Shown here: piece by piece, positions 16,203 to 26,220 of the stretch
How positions within the stretch are numbered: position 1 is the first letter of the stretch
Layout: the number at the start of each line of letters is the position of its first letter
Assembly (NCBI RefSeq): GCF_008704205.1
Contig: NZ_VXLC01000015.1
Location: forward strand, 483,923-547,922
DNA length: 64,000 bases
Direction: 5' to 3'
Origin: Nocardia colli
GTDB lineage: Bacteria; Actinomycetota; Actinomycetes; Mycobacteriales; Mycobacteriaceae
Notes under the pieces: model-generated
Told to the model about the DNA's origin: nothing
The model's input: only the letters and a program-made list of their open reading frames with translations
Databases searched by the model: none
Translations under genes and position numbers: made by a program

Positions 16203-19200
16203 TCACGTCAGGCGGAACGGGATGTCCGGCGGCGCGTCGGGCGGTTGGGCCGGCTCCGGCTGTGCGGTGCCTGGGTGCTCGCGGTTCGGTGGGAACGAGA
16301 TGGTCTCGGGCGGTGGGGTTTCGGTGCTGCGCAGCAGCAGATCGCCACTCACCCAAAGGGTTCCCTTCGGTCCGCGTATCTCGAGCACACCCCGGGCACG
16401 AATGCGATGCCCGGTGGTGCCTCCATTGGCGGTTTCCATGGGGGTGCCGAAGCGCAGGAGTTCGCGGCGGTTGCTGGTGACGGTGCCGGATTGGCCGTGG
16501 CCGGCGTGCTCGCCGGTGAGCGGGGTATTGAAGGTGCCGCGCTGGCTGCCTTCGCCGGTGTAGCGGACGTTCACTCCGAACGCCGCGGTCGTGGACAGGG
16601 TGTTGTCGACCTGGGCGCCGAAGCCGTCGCCGGACCATTCGACGCGGTGGATAGCGGTGTCCTTACTGGTCTTTTCGATGCGGGGCGAATACAGGGTGAA
16701 CTTGACCGATGTCGTTGTGTCGTGGTCGTTTCCGGTGTGCGGCGCGGGATCGGGTGGACGGTGCCCGCCCTCCGGCGCGACGGCAGTCAGGAAAGGCGCG
16801 GAGGCGGCGGGCCCGTGGACCGTGAGACGGCCGCTCTCGACGAGGGTGGTCAGGCGGATGAACATGCCCTCCGACGAGCGGTTGGCCAGGGCCTGTCCAC
16901 TCGTGTCCAAGGAGGGGTCGACCAGCCGCAGGGCCTGGGCGAGCTGCCCGACGCCGTCGAAGTCGTAGATCTCGATCGGCCGGGACGGTATCCAGGGCGG
17001 ACCGCCCAAACGGGAGCGTATGTCGTAGCTGATTGCCTCACCCTCGCCGGGAGCGGCAGGATCGAACCTGTAGATAGCGGGATCGGTGCGGGTCAGAACC
17101 GAATCGTCCGGCGGCGTCTCGGAGGTGTTGAACCGGATCAGGACCTGGGCGGTGCGGGCGCTGCGGCCGACGCTCAGCGTAGGCGTGGTCAGCTGTGAGA
17201 CATCCAGGGGCGGTAGGACACCCAACGCCTGCCCGGTCGCGGCCAGGCTGTTGATGCCGCGGTGGACCAGGTACGTCAGCAGTGCTTCGTCGAGCGGGCG
17301 GGAGCTCACCTCGACGACGTATAGGTAGGGCATGCGGAATTCGCTGGTGTTGCCGAGAGTGCTTTGCCAGGCCCGGATTTCGCGGCTCGAGTGCTGAAAC
17401 GCGGTGACACTGCTCTGCCGTTGCACCGCGAGGTCGACCTTCGGCCGGTGCCCGTTGATCTGCCCGCCGAGGATCCCATCGACCCGATGCCCGCGGGTCT
17501 GCGTGGTGGCGACCCGGGTCGCCCCGCCCAGGGCGGCGCCGTCGCCGGTGGCGTGACCGAAGATATTGTCCAGCCCGGACGTGACGGTGACTCGTTTACC
17601 GCGCACCTCGGACCATTTCTCGGCGGGGTCCGGGTGGGCGGAGAACTTGACCTCCACCAGCCGCGGCCCAAGCCAGCTCGAGCGATCGATGAAATGGAAC
17701 ACCGCCGCCTCGTCGCCGGCATTCGGCAGGGTGCGCAGGCCGAGGGTGGTGGTGTGCTCGTTGATCCGGGTCAGTACGCCGGGCTGGTAGTTCGCCGTTC
17801 CGGGTGTGGTGGCCCCGGGTGCGTGCTCCTCTACCAACTGCTGCGCCAGATCCCGCAGGTCGTTGCGGCCGCCCTCGAGATGCACGTCGGTGACCGTGCC
17901 GAAGCCCAGCTTGCCGCTCTCCACGAACGAGGTCGGCAGTCCGCGATCGGGCTCGTTCGCCTCCGTGACCGCGTAATCGGTGCCGGTCATGAGGCTGTGC
18001 GCGGAGACGAGCGCGAGCAGATCAGGGTGGTTCTGCAGGTCGTTGTCCATCAGCAGGAACTCGACGGCGTCGGGGATATCGATCGTCCGGGTGCGCTCCG
18101 CGCGCAGGCCTCCTGCGAGCACACCGGTGGCGAAGTTACGGTTGCCGACCCGCACCGTCACGACGTAGTGCGCGGCCGCGGAGAACCGGTGCACCGCAGT
18201 GGTGTCCTCGGTGGTGACTCGGAAGACGGCGGAATTGTCGTTGGTGGTAGCGCTTTTCGTGTTGCTGGTCTGGTAGTGGTAGGCGCCGCCACCGACGGCG
18301 CTGCTGGTGTAGTTTCCCTCGGAACCGGTGTATGTGGCGCCGGTCTGATGACCGCGCTGCGTGGACTCGGTGTGCGCGGAGCCGTTGACCGACTGCAACC
18401 AGCGTTCACCGTCCATCTTCGGCGGCTGCGACAGCAACTGGACGTCGGTCAGGTACCCCGTCACCTCGATGGTGATGTCGGTCCCTGCCAACGCTCCAGG
18501 CGTGTTCGCGCCCTCGATCACATACGAGTCCCGGAACATCCGCAGCGCGTTGGCATTCACGTGATGGGGTGACAGTGCGGTGTGTGTGAGCTCGTGCGCC
18601 ATCGACTCCGGGTTCGTCGCCGGCTCGCCGAGCGCGGTGCGCCACACCCACCGGACCGTTCCGGCGGCGTTGTCCACCGCCCAGTGCGCTCCGTCGAGCA
18701 CCATCTCGCTGAGCGCCGACCACATCGAATCCGTATGAGTCTGCCGCTCAGTGTTATTCGCGTCCGGTCGAGCCTCGATGCTGGGATGAGCCTCGCGTGC
18801 CGCCTGGGCAGGCAGGGTTCCGCTTTCGAGGTCGCGCAGAAATCGGATCGCCGGATCGGTGTCGGTGTTCCAGAGCGGCAGTGCGAATTCCGCGGGACCG
18901 TCGGGGAATTCGCCGGGTATCCGTCGGCGGGGCCGGGTGTCCACGGCGGATTCGGACATTTCTCCGGCCGCGTCATCCGCACCCGAGATTGCCGGATCGG
19001 TGGCGAATCCATGGGGCGCGGGTGCGACATCGGCCGGGTAGGAGCCGGGTAGGGCCGGATCGGTCCGGGCGTTCTCGGCTGCCTCGAGCGCGAGGCCGTC
19101 GATCAGGTCCAGGACGGTCTTACGGAGCACCAAGCTGCCGCCGACGCGATCGAGCAGGGCGGTCTCCGGGATTCGCAGTACCCCCTGCTCGAGAGTGCGG

Positions 19201-22200
19201 CCCCGGGACGGCAACGAGAGGTTCGTGGTGTCCTCGCCGGTCAGATCGCGCACGATCGGATCTGCGGGTTCGGCTGCGCTACTGGGCCTTTCGGTCGTCG
19301 TCCGGTACGTCGGCACGGCCAGCCTCACGGTGCCGTCGGCGGACGACGGCGCGAGTCCGGCGCCGCGGCTGTGGCTATGGTCGTGGCGGTCGGCGTGGCT
19401 GTGACTGATCCGCATCCGGTAGGTGACCGGCACGGTGAACACCTGGGTGCCGTCCTCGGTGGGCGACAGCGTGTAGTACTCGTGGCCGGTGCCCGCCGTG
19501 GATTCCTGGGTGTTCGAGGACTGATCGGAAAAGGTGTAGTCGGGCGTGAGGTTCTGGAACCACAGGTGCTCGGTGTTGTCGAGCGGGTTCGTGATCGAAC
19601 CGCTGGCGCCGACTTTCCACGCGCGCGGAGTCTCGGTGAACTGCTCGTCTCCGGCAATGGTGGATCCGGTGTAGTTCAGCGTCTGCACCTTCGGCAACGT
19701 CCAGGTGTGCTCGACGCCGTCGTAGCGGTCACCCGGTGTGGGATAGCGACGTTCGGCCGCGAGATTCATCGAGACCCGCTCGGTGCCTGTCGGAGTGGGC
19801 AACTCGAACCAGACGGCGGTACCGCCCTCGATCATCTCGTCCAGCGCCGACCGCCGGCCCAGCGCGTTGCTCAGCTGATTGAACTTCCGGAGATTGTTCA
19901 ATCGCTGTGCGTGCGTGGCGTTCAGGGTCGCGGCGTCCAGCCGGCTCGCGGTCGCGCGGTCCGTCGGGAAGAAGCCGTGATCGGACAGCCATTGCCCGGC
20001 CTCGAGCAGCAGCGGCTCGACGCCGTCCACCCGCAGCGGCGTCGTCGAGACGCCCAGCTGCTCGAGATGCACGATTTCCGCAGGCGCATAACGGGTTTCA
20101 GTCGGCGCCGCACCGAGCGTCGCCCGCGACGGCACCAGCAGGTGGATCGGATAGTCGCGACCACCGTCCATCGGGGATTCCGGCTTCGGTTCGATCGGGG
20201 GACCGTCCGGGCGCACGAGCCGCACGCGCACGGTCATGGTCGGGGTCACGTGCAGCAGCGGCTCGCCGGTGCGCAGCGAATGTGCCGTCCGCGCGCTGCC
20301 GCCGTAGTTCAGGGTGTGGCTGAAGTGCTGGGATAGCCCGCCCTTCAGCGCGATCTGTCCGCCGCGGGACGGAGTGCCGGTGGCGGGATCTGTCTGTGTT
20401 CCACCGAAGCCCAGCGACAGCGATGCGCCTGCGCCGAGCGAGTTGGCGATGGTGGAGCTGCCCTGCGACCGCAGCGACCGCAGCACATATGATTCCAGCA
20501 CGGACTTTTCCGTGGTCGGCCCGGTGGGCTCGGTACCGCCACGCAGGTCGGTGGTGATTTCCAGATAGCCGATCGGTGTGCCGGAGGCGGTGTAGAAGAT
20601 CGGGGACTCCACCGAGCCGTCTTTCACCTTCCACCCCGAATCATCCGTCTCGGAATCCGCCGAGGAATCCGTCATGTCCGTCTCGGCCTCGCCATCCGTC
20701 CCGGAAGCGGCCGGGCGATCCCACGACATCGGGATCATGCTTCGAACATTGCCCTCGGAGAAGAACTCCCGTAACTGCTCGGCCGAATTGTCGGAGAGGC
20801 CGTCGAAATGCTCGTCGAACGAGGCCATCACGTCGGCCAGGAGCTTGTCGTGGTCCGGGAAGGTGGTTACTCCGTGGAGCGGGACATCGTCACGGAGCCG
20901 ATCCATCGGAGCGGGAATGGTGGTGTCGTCTCCCGGATCGATCCTGGGCGTCTCGCCGGACTTGGACATGTAGCCCGGGAACCAGACCAGCAGCTTGTTC
21001 GGTGCGTCTGCGGTGGCGGTCCGCCACTGCCCGGCAGGGGGTTTCGGTGACGCCGGGCCACTCGGGCCGTCGTTCGCACGCAGCTCCCAGACCATGTCGT
21101 AGTCGAAAGGCCACGAACGCCCCTTGCTCCGGATGATGGTCATCGGCTGTACCGTCGCGCCCACCGACACACCGGTGCTCAACTGGTTGTGCACGATGTC
21201 GACCTCCGGCGTCAGCGTGACGGAGCTCAACTTCTCGTTGCCGGTGCCCCACCGGATGGCGTGTGCATAGGAGAACGCCCGCAGGTCGCTGCTGCCGCCA
21301 CTGTCACCGGTGTCGGAAATCCAGAACGCCCACCGCTGAATACCGACCGGTGGCCCATCCCGCAGCGGCTCGATCTGTTCCTCCGACGGCCCGAGCGCCC
21401 GCAGCGACACCCGCAATGACACCGGATGGCTGCGGCCCCGATACTTCACCCGCAGCGGCATGCCCGACTCGCTCAGCAGGCGGGCCCACTCGCTCGACAG
21501 CAACCGCCCGCTCAGCACCCGCCGCACCTCGGCCCGGAAGCCCTCGTCCGCGCCGCGGTCGCCCTCCACCGTGCGGAAAACCTGCTCGTGCAGCCATTCC
21601 ACCGTCTCCTGCGGCACCGCGGTGATGTGATTCAGGTCCTGGGAGCCGTCGCGGCGGGTACCGAAATCCCGGATCGGATCGCTCATACCGTCCGGCGGGG
21701 TGATCTCGATAGTGGGAATCTCCCGCTTCGGCTCCTCCGGCGTAGTTCGTGCTGATTCGTCGTCGATATCGGGTACGTCGTGCGGGTCCTGCGGGTCCCC
21801 GACCCGTCGCTTGCCTCGCACCCACGCCGCCCGGCGTGCCCGGTAGGCGGAATCCTCCGAGTCGGAGGCGTCGTCGCGGGTTTCGTCATATCCAGTGGTC
21901 AGGTACGAATGGATGGAGTCCCCGTCGGATACCGTTTCCCAGTCCGACTCGTGTTCGGACCGCGTGGTTGAGGTACCGGCAGCAGTCGTGGTCGTCCACA
22001 CCTGCGGGGCAGCAGTGCTGGTGGCGGGCAACAGCGCGATGCGCGCAGTGGGAGTGCCACCCCCGGTGTCCTTTTCGTCGAGGAACAGGGTCGCGGGCGT
22101 GCTCACGGCGATCAGTTCGGCGCCGTCCAGGTCCTGTGCGATCTGCTGGCGAGCTGTGGCCGGCACCGCGTCGAAGTCGGTCAGCAGCAGCACCCGCGCG

Positions 22201-23390
22201 GGCATCGGTGCACCGCCGGCGGTCAGGTCCTTGCGCAGGCGCTGCCCGAAGGTCGTCGGCGTCTCCCAATAGGTCACGTCTTGTCGCGCGTCGTAGACCG
22301 CGAACCGGCCGTCGGCGAAGTAGCCGACCACGATGGCTGTGTCGTGCAGGCCGAACGGCAGCCCGCCCAGTTCCCGGCTGTGCCAGGGGCGCGCTGTGGC
22401 GGGCAGCGTCCCGGTGAGCGGGTCGGTGCGTGCCCGGGTCCCGGGCTGGTAGGCGTGGTTCGGTGTCCAGGCCACATGCGAAGACCCCAGTCGGGCGTTC
22501 AGGGCGGCGAATCGGGAGCGGTAGTCACGCCGGTCGAAGTAGCACAGGCCGTAGGTGCGCTGTTCACCGAAACGGTACGGGCGCAATCCCGCGGGGGCAG
22601 CGGTGCCGGGAGGGGCGGACCGTTCGACCAGCCAGCCGGCGGGGTCGGTGGTGAACAGAGAACGGTATGCCCACCGCACCCGATCACCGGCCGGGCCCTG
22701 GGGATAGACCGATCCGAACCGCCCGCCGTGGCCGCTCGGGGCGCTGTGCAGGCTCACCCGCACCCCGGTCGCGGCATGTCCGGAGCCGACGGACATCAGC
22801 CCGTGGGGAAACCAGACCAGGCGCCCGAGCAGGTCGGCGAGTTCCTGGCGCACGCGGCCCCCGCTGCAGGTCAAGACCACCACCGGGTCCTCCAGCCGCC
22901 GCGTCGTGGTACTCAACTCCGGCAGCCCCCGCAGCCACGAGCCCAGCGCCTGATCGGTGACCGGCTGCGCCACCTCGTCCACCACCAGGCACACCTCATC
23001 CCGTGCAGACGAGTGCACCATCAGTAGGAACGGGTCGAGCCCCGGCGGCCACGGCCAAGCCTTCCCGGTGACCTGCACCCGCTGCCCGGAGACCCGGTGA
23101 TGCCCGGTAGCCCGCGGGAAGGGGTCCGGCGAGGCTGGCCGAACACGGTAGTAGCCGCTGAAACCGGCCAACGCCGAACCGGGCGCGGGTGTCCGCGTGG
23201 TGCCTGGTTCGCGGGAGGACGCGATCCCCTGGACGGGCTCCGGCAGGGACGTGTGCACGACGAACCCGCCCATTTCCCCGACCGCGAGAGTGACAGTCCT
23301 GCCATCCAGCGTTGTCAAAGCCGCGGAATCGGTCAGAAGCACCGGCGGCCCGCCTAAGTCCATAGAAGTCGGAGCCCACCCCGCAGGCAA
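16203..23390 (-). CDS. Giant beta-rich protein, 2,395 residues, function unknown
   Basis: One uninterrupted frame. TTG 23390 has AAGAGGA as ribosome binding site six bases upstream; ATG 23363 is the alternative, and an in-frame stop at 23421 rules out a longer form. The protein is rich in Thr, Ser, Gly and Asp, with many short beta-type stretches and two Asp/Ser/Glu-rich linkers (about 470-560 and 915-950). Visible motifs are HELTH (1599-1603), which fits a zinc-peptidase HExxH helix, and a GLHDTAIVVGY...FAVYD segment near 345 that faintly resembles the His/Asp part of papain-fold toxins. There is no signal peptide or WXG domain. It resembles the C-terminal part of giant ESX-linked proteins, so it may be a toxin body that lost its export domain. 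Confidence 0.7.
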   Translation of the reverse strand: MPAGWAPTSMDLGGPPVLLTDSAALTTLDGRTVTLAVGEMGGFVVHTSLPEPVQGIASSREPGTTRTPAPGSALAGFSGYYRVRPASPDPFPRATGHHRVSGQRVQVTGKAWPWPPGLDPFLLMVHSSARDEVCLVVDEVAQPVTDQALGSWLRGLPELSTTTRRLEDPVVVLTCSGGRVRQELADLLGRLVWFPHGLMSVGSGHAATGVRVSLHSAPSGHGGRFGSVYPQGPAGDRVRWAYRSLFTTDPAGWLVERSAPPGTAAPAGLRPYRFGEQRTYGLCYFDRRDYRSRFAALNARLGSSHVAWTPNHAYQPGTRARTDPLTGTLPATARPWHSRELGGLPFGLHDTAIVVGYFADGRFAVYDARQDVTYWETPTTFGQRLRKDLTAGGAPMPARVLLLTDFDAVPATARQQIAQDLDGAELIAVSTPATLFLDEKDTGGGTPTARIALLPATSTAAPQVWTTTTAAGTSTTRSEHESDWETVSDGDSIHSYLTTGYDETRDDASDSEDSAYRARRAAWVRGKRRVGDPQDPHDVPDIDDESARTTPEEPKREIPTIEITPPDGMSDPIRDFGTRRDGSQDLNHITAVPQETVEWLHEQVFRTVEGDRGADEGFRAEVRRVLSGRLLSSEWARLLSESGMPLRVKYRGRSHPVSLRVSLRALGPSEEQIEPLRDGPPVGIQRWAFWISDTGDSGGSSDLRAFSYAHAIRWGTGNEKLSSVTLTPEVDIVHNQLSTGVSVGATVQPMTIIRSKGRSWPFDYDMVWELRANDGPSGPASPKPPAGQWRTATADAPNKLLVWFPGYMSKSGETPRIDPGDDTTIPAPMDRLRDDVPLHGVTTFPDHDKLLADVMASFDEHFDGLSDNSAEQLREFFSEGNVRSMIPMSWDRPAASGTDGEAETDMTDSSADSETDDSGWKVKDGSVESPIFYTASGTPIGYLEITTDLRGGTEPTGPTTEKSVLESYVLRSLRSQGSSTIANSLGAGASLSLGFGGTQTDPATGTPSRGGQIALKGGLSQHFSHTLNYGGSARTAHSLRTGEPLLHVTPTMTVRVRLVRPDGPPIEPKPESPMDGGRDYPIHLLVPSRATLGAAPTETRYAPAEIVHLEQLGVSTTPLRVDGVEPLLLEAGQWLSDHGFFPTDRATASRLDAATLNATHAQRLNNLRKFNQLSNALGRRSALDEMIEGGTAVWFELPTPTGTERVSMNLAAERRYPTPGDRYDGVEHTWTLPKVQTLNYTGSTIAGDEQFTETPRAWKVGASGSITNPLDNTEHLWFQNLTPDYTFSDQSSNTQESTAGTGHEYYTLSPTEDGTQVFTVPVTYRMRISHSHADRHDHSHSRGAGLAPSSADGTVRLAVPTYRTTTERPSSAAEPADPIVRDLTGEDTTNLSLPSRGRTLEQGVLRIPETALLDRVGGSLVLRKTVLDLIDGLALEAAENARTDPALPGSYPADVAPAPHGFATDPAISGADDAAGEMSESAVDTRPRRRIPGEFPDGPAEFALPLWNTDTDPAIRFLRDLESGTLPAQAAREAHPSIEARPDANNTERQTHTDSMWSALSEMVLDGAHWAVDNAAGTVRWVWRTALGEPATNPESMAHELTHTALSPHHVNANALRMFRDSYVIEGANTPGALAGTDITIEVTGYLTDVQLLSQPPKMDGERWLQSVNGSAHTESTQRGHQTGATYTGSEGNYTSSAVGGGAYHYQTSNTKSATTNDNSAVFRVTTEDTTAVHRFSAAAHYVVTVRVGNRNFATGVLAGGLRAERTRTIDIPDAVEFLLMDNDLQNHPDLLALVSAHSLMTGTDYAVTEANEPDRGLPTSFVESGKLGFGTVTDVHLEGGRNDLRDLAQQLVEEHAPGATTPGTANYQPGVLTRINEHTTTLGLRTLPNAGDEAAVFHFIDRSSWLGPRLVEVKFSAHPDPAEKWSEVRGKRVTVTSGLDNIFGHATGDGAALGGATRVATTQTRGHRVDGILGGQINGHRPKVDLAVQRQSSVTAFQHSSREIRAWQSTLGNTSEFRMPYLYVVEVSSRPLDEALLTYLVHRGINSLAATGQALGVLPPLDVSQLTTPTLSVGRSARTAQVLIRFNTSETPPDDSVLTRTDPAIYRFDPAAPGEGEAISYDIRSRLGGPPWIPSRPIEIYDFDGVGQLAQALRLVDPSLDTSGQALANRSSEGMFIRLTTLVESGRLTVHGPAASAPFLTAVAPEGGHRPPDPAPHTGNDHDTTTSVKFTLYSPRIEKTSKDTAIHRVEWSGDGFGAQVDNTLSTTAAFGVNVRYTGEGSQRGTFNTPLTGEHAGHGQSGTVTSNRRELLRFGTPMETANGGTTGHRIRARGVLEIRGPKGTLWVSGDLLLRSTETPPPETISFPPNREHPGTAQPEPAQPPDAPPDIPFRLT

Positions 23391-23844
23391 AGAGCGTCCT
23401 CTTGCCGCGCTGTGAGATGGTCAGAACCTGCCTACCGTAAATCCCGTTGGAGTGTCAGCAATACAGATCACCGTGATCGAATCCCGCGGACAGTAACTAT
23501 CTCATCGCAGCGGTCACCGCCCTCGCGATCTGTCTCGGCGTCGTTATCGCGGTCTGTCGACGTCGATCCCAAACAGCCAGCAACGCAACAGATTCCGCGC
23601 ATCAGCAACGGCATCTGCGAAAGTGTCCGGCACGATGCCCCGCCGCGGCCGGACCGGTGTGTCACCCCGCACCGGCGTCCTCGAGCATTCCACCCGCCCC
23701 GCGATCTCGAAGCCGAGCTGAATCAGCTCATCGAGCTCTCGCGGATCTGGCGACGAGTCCACGGCCGATCCGGAATTGCGACTGCGTTCGCCGCGGCAGT
23801 TCCGGGGCTGTCAATGACACCGAAACCCCTGGCACGGCAGTGTT
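23391..23844. other. Intergenic region, possible small gene at 23544-23762 (-)
   Basis: 454 bp between the giant gene and the sigma factor gene. A 72-residue minus-strand frame from GTG 23762 (MDSSPDPRELDELIQLGFEI, then FADAVADARNLLRCWLFGID) has plausible amino-acid composition but no clear ribosome binding site. I cannot assign a function. No other feature is visible. Confidence 0.3.
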
Positions 23845-24732
23845 TCACGCCGTCCAGTGCCGCAGCTTCTCCGGATTCCGGATCGCCCAGATGCGGGTGA
23901 TCCGGCCGTCGGCGATATCGAACGCATAGACCGACACGACGGTGCCGTCGATCTCGCCGACCAAACCGGGCTGGCCGTTGACGGTCCGCTCCAGCAGGGT
24001 GACGGGCGTGCCGCGGGAGGCGATCTCCGTCCAGGCATGCGCGATCGCCTCGCCGCCCTGCATCGGTTCGAGGAAAGCCAGGGCCAGCCCGCCGCCATCG
24101 GCCGTCGCGGTCGCCTCCGGATCGAGCAGTCCGATAAGAGCCTCGATATCCTTTGTCTCCCAAGCCTGTTTGAAATCGTGAACCACCTTGGCGCGCTCGC
24201 CGGACGGCGCGCTGCGGGAGGTGTCGATGCGGCGGCGAGCGCTCGAGGCCAGCTGGCGGCAGGCGGCGGGGGTGCGGCCGACCACCTCGGCGATCTCGGC
24301 GAACGAATACCGGAACACATCGTGCAGGACGAACGCGACACGTTCGGCCGGTGTCATGGAGTCCAGAACGACCAGGAACGCCATGCTGATCGACTCGTCG
24401 AGGGTGACCCGGTCGGCGGGGTCGACCGGATCGCGACCGTCGCGCCACTCCGACCGTCCGGGAATCGGCTCCGGAAGCCATTCGCCCACATAGCTTTCCC
24501 TGCGGGCGCGCGCCGAGCCGAGCAGATCCAGGCAGATGCGGCCCGCGACCGTGGTGAACCACGCCCCGGGCGTGGCGACCTCCTGTCGCTGCGCCTCCGA
24601 GAGCGCGTACCAGCGCGCGTAGGTCTCCTGCGCCACATCCTCGGCCTCGGCCAGCGAGCCGAGTAGCCGGTAGGCGAGATTGATCAGCTGGCGGCGTTCG
24701 GCCATCAACGCGGGGAGCTGCGGATCGGTCAT
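23845..24732 (-). CDS. ECF41-type RNA polymerase sigma factor with SnoaL-like C-terminal domain
   Basis: A 295-residue sigma factor. Region 2 is at 14-75 (LINLAYRLLGSLAEAEDVAQETYARW) and region 4 at 120-170 (MTPAERVAFVLHDVFRYSFAEIAEVVGRTPAACRQLASSARRRI). The linker has the ECF41 hallmark WLPEP (85-89). Residues 180-295 form a SnoaL/NTF2-like domain that modulates activity in this group. The conserved DGGGK/R motif is DGGGL here; the NPDKL motif is NPEKL. ECF41 factors lack a classical anti-sigma factor and usually control a neighbouring oxidoreductase-type gene. The divergent FMN reductase at 24835 is the best candidate target, though I found no clean match to the described ECF41 promoter in between. 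Confidence 0.9.
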   Translation of the reverse strand: MTDPQLPALMAERRQLINLAYRLLGSLAEAEDVAQETYARWYALSEAQRQEVATPGAWFTTVAGRICLDLLGSARARRESYVGEWLPEPIPGRSEWRDGRDPVDPADRVTLDESISMAFLVVLDSMTPAERVAFVLHDVFRYSFAEIAEVVGRTPAACRQLASSARRRIDTSRSAPSGERAKVVHDFKQAWETKDIEALIGLLDPEATATADGGGLALAFLEPMQGGEAIAHAWTEIASRGTPVTLLERTVNGQPGLVGEIDGTVVSVYAFDIADGRITRIWAIRNPEKLRHWTA

Positions 24733-24834
24733 TGTCGTCTCCTTCGGATCGTGTGTGCCTCACCGAATCGACGAATCACCCACCTGTTTTGTGAGACGGC
24801 CTGACATTCCGGGAGGCTGTCTCGTCGGAAGGGT

Positions 24835-25407
24835 ATGACCAGAATCGCTATCATCCTCGGCAGTACCCGTCCCCACCGCAAAGGCGAGCCGATCGCCCAG
24901 TGGGTGCTCGACACCGCGTCCCCTCGCGACGACGCCGACTTCGAACTCATCGACCTGCGCGATCACCCGCTCCCGCATTTCGACGAGGCCGTGCCGCCGA
25001 TGTTCGGCCCGTCGGTCAACGCCCACACCCGCGCCTGGGCCGAACGGCTCGCGCTCTTCGACGGGTTCATCATCGTGACCCCCGAATACAACGGCTCGGC
25101 TCCCGGCGTGCTGAAGAACGCCCTCGACCACGCGTTCGCGGAATGGGTGAACAAGGCAGTCGGATTCGTCTCCTACGGCGTGGACGGCGGCGTGCGTTCC
25201 GTGCAGCAACTGCGCCTCGTGTGCAGCACCCTCGGCATGGCCGACGTCGGCTACCAGGTGTCGATCTCGGTGCTCACCGACTTCGAGAACACAGCCACAT
25301 TCGTCCCCACCGACCGCCAGCGTGGGGCGCTGAGCAAGACCCTCGACCAGACCATCGCGTGGAGCAATGCCCTGGCCCCACTGCGCACCGCCCTCGTCAA
25401 CTCCTGA
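24835..25407 (+). CDS. NADPH-dependent FMN reductase family protein
   Basis: A 190-residue flavodoxin-like protein. The FMN phosphate loop is GSTRPHRKG near the N-terminus, and the isoalloxazine loop is TPEYNGSAPGVLKNALD. It likely reduces quinones, azo compounds or FMN with NADPH. It is divergent from the ECF41 gene across 102 bp and followed by the SnoaL-like gene after 11 bases, forming a two-gene operon probably controlled by the sigma factor. Confidence 0.88.
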   Translation: MTRIAIILGSTRPHRKGEPIAQWVLDTASPRDDADFELIDLRDHPLPHFDEAVPPMFGPSVNAHTRAWAERLALFDGFIIVTPEYNGSAPGVLKNALDHAFAEWVNKAVGFVSYGVDGGVRSVQQLRLVCSTLGMADVGYQVSISVLTDFENTATFVPTDRQRGALSKTLDQTIAWSNALAPLRTALVNS

Positions 25408-25418
25408 AGGAGCCGATC

Positions 25419-25886
25419 ATGAACGCATCCAACGACTTCCAGTCCCACGACGACCGCATCAAGGCCGAGGAGGCCCAGCTGCGCCGCACGATCGGCACCG
25501 TGATCGACGGACTGCACGACAAAGACCTCGATGCCGTGCGGCAGGCCTACACCGACGATGTGGTGTCCTTCGATATCGAGCCGCCCCTGCAGCACGTCGG
25601 CATCGCCGCGAAAATCGCGAACTGGGCCAACGTGTTTCGCGTCTTCGAGACGGTGACCTACGACGTACGCGACCTGACCTTCACCATCGGGGACGAGGTC
25701 GCCTTCGGCCACGCCTTCGCCCGTCTGCGCGGCACGCTGAACAACGGTGCCAGCTCGAACGGCATGTGGGTGCGGGTCACCTACGGCCTGCGAAAGGTCG
25801 ACGGCGACTGGCGAATTGCCCACGATCAAGTCTCGGTGCCGTTCGACATCGCCACCGGAGCGGGCGTCGCCGATCTCGAACCCTGA
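25419..25886 (+). CDS. SnoaL/NTF2-like protein
   Basis: A 155-residue single-domain protein of the NTF2 fold: an N-terminal helix (KAEEAQLRRTIGTVIDGLHDKDLDAVRQAYTDDVVSFDI), a middle part (FETVTYDVRDLTFTIGDEVAFGHAFARLRGT) and a C-terminal strand (WRIAHDQVSVPFD). Such proteins are ketosteroid-isomerase-like enzymes or binding proteins. ATG 25419 is chosen for its ribosome binding site GAAGGAG (25406-25412), which overlaps the reductase stop. It resembles the C-terminal domain of the ECF41 sigma factor encoded opposite, so a shared ligand is conceivable. Confidence 0.85.
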   Translation: MNASNDFQSHDDRIKAEEAQLRRTIGTVIDGLHDKDLDAVRQAYTDDVVSFDIEPPLQHVGIAAKIANWANVFRVFETVTYDVRDLTFTIGDEVAFGHAFARLRGTLNNGASSNGMWVRVTYGLRKVDGDWRIAHDQVSVPFDIATGAGVADLEP

Positions 25887-26220
25887 CCATCGATCGGCGG
25901 GCTCTCTGCTCGTGGCGGGCCGCACTGCGCAAGGGGAGCGCGTAGCTGGCGAGCACCGGCGGACCCGAGGTCGCCGATCGCTTCTACGACTGCGGTAGGT
26001 CGAGGCCGCGGGCCGGTGTGTGACGCCTCCTGGCGGTGTGGTGCCTGCGGCCAGCGGGGTGTCGACGATCGGGCCACGGCTGCGCGTGCGCATGCTGTCC
26101 GCCGGGCTGACGGTCGCGGAACGTTCGTGCCCGGGCGGTGACTTGACGAATCACCAACCAACCGTGCACACTGCTCCCATAAGAGAGCGATGCTCACGTA
26201 GGCCTGAGGGAGAGTCAGAC
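25887..26220. other. Intergenic region without supported genes
   Basis: 334 bp between the SnoaL-like gene and the YrdB-like gene. TTGACG at 26143-26148 resembles a -35 box but lacks a convincing -10. GAGGGAGAG just before 26221 is the ribosome binding site of the next gene. Nothing else is seen. Confidence 0.4.

Noticed and set aside
23845..24732. Idea that this ECF sigma factor is the light-induced LitS sigma of carotenoid clusters
   Set aside because: It has the WLPEP linker and SnoaL-like C-terminal domain of ECF41 and lies 12 kb from the crt operon beside an FMN reductase, so the ECF41 assignment is better.
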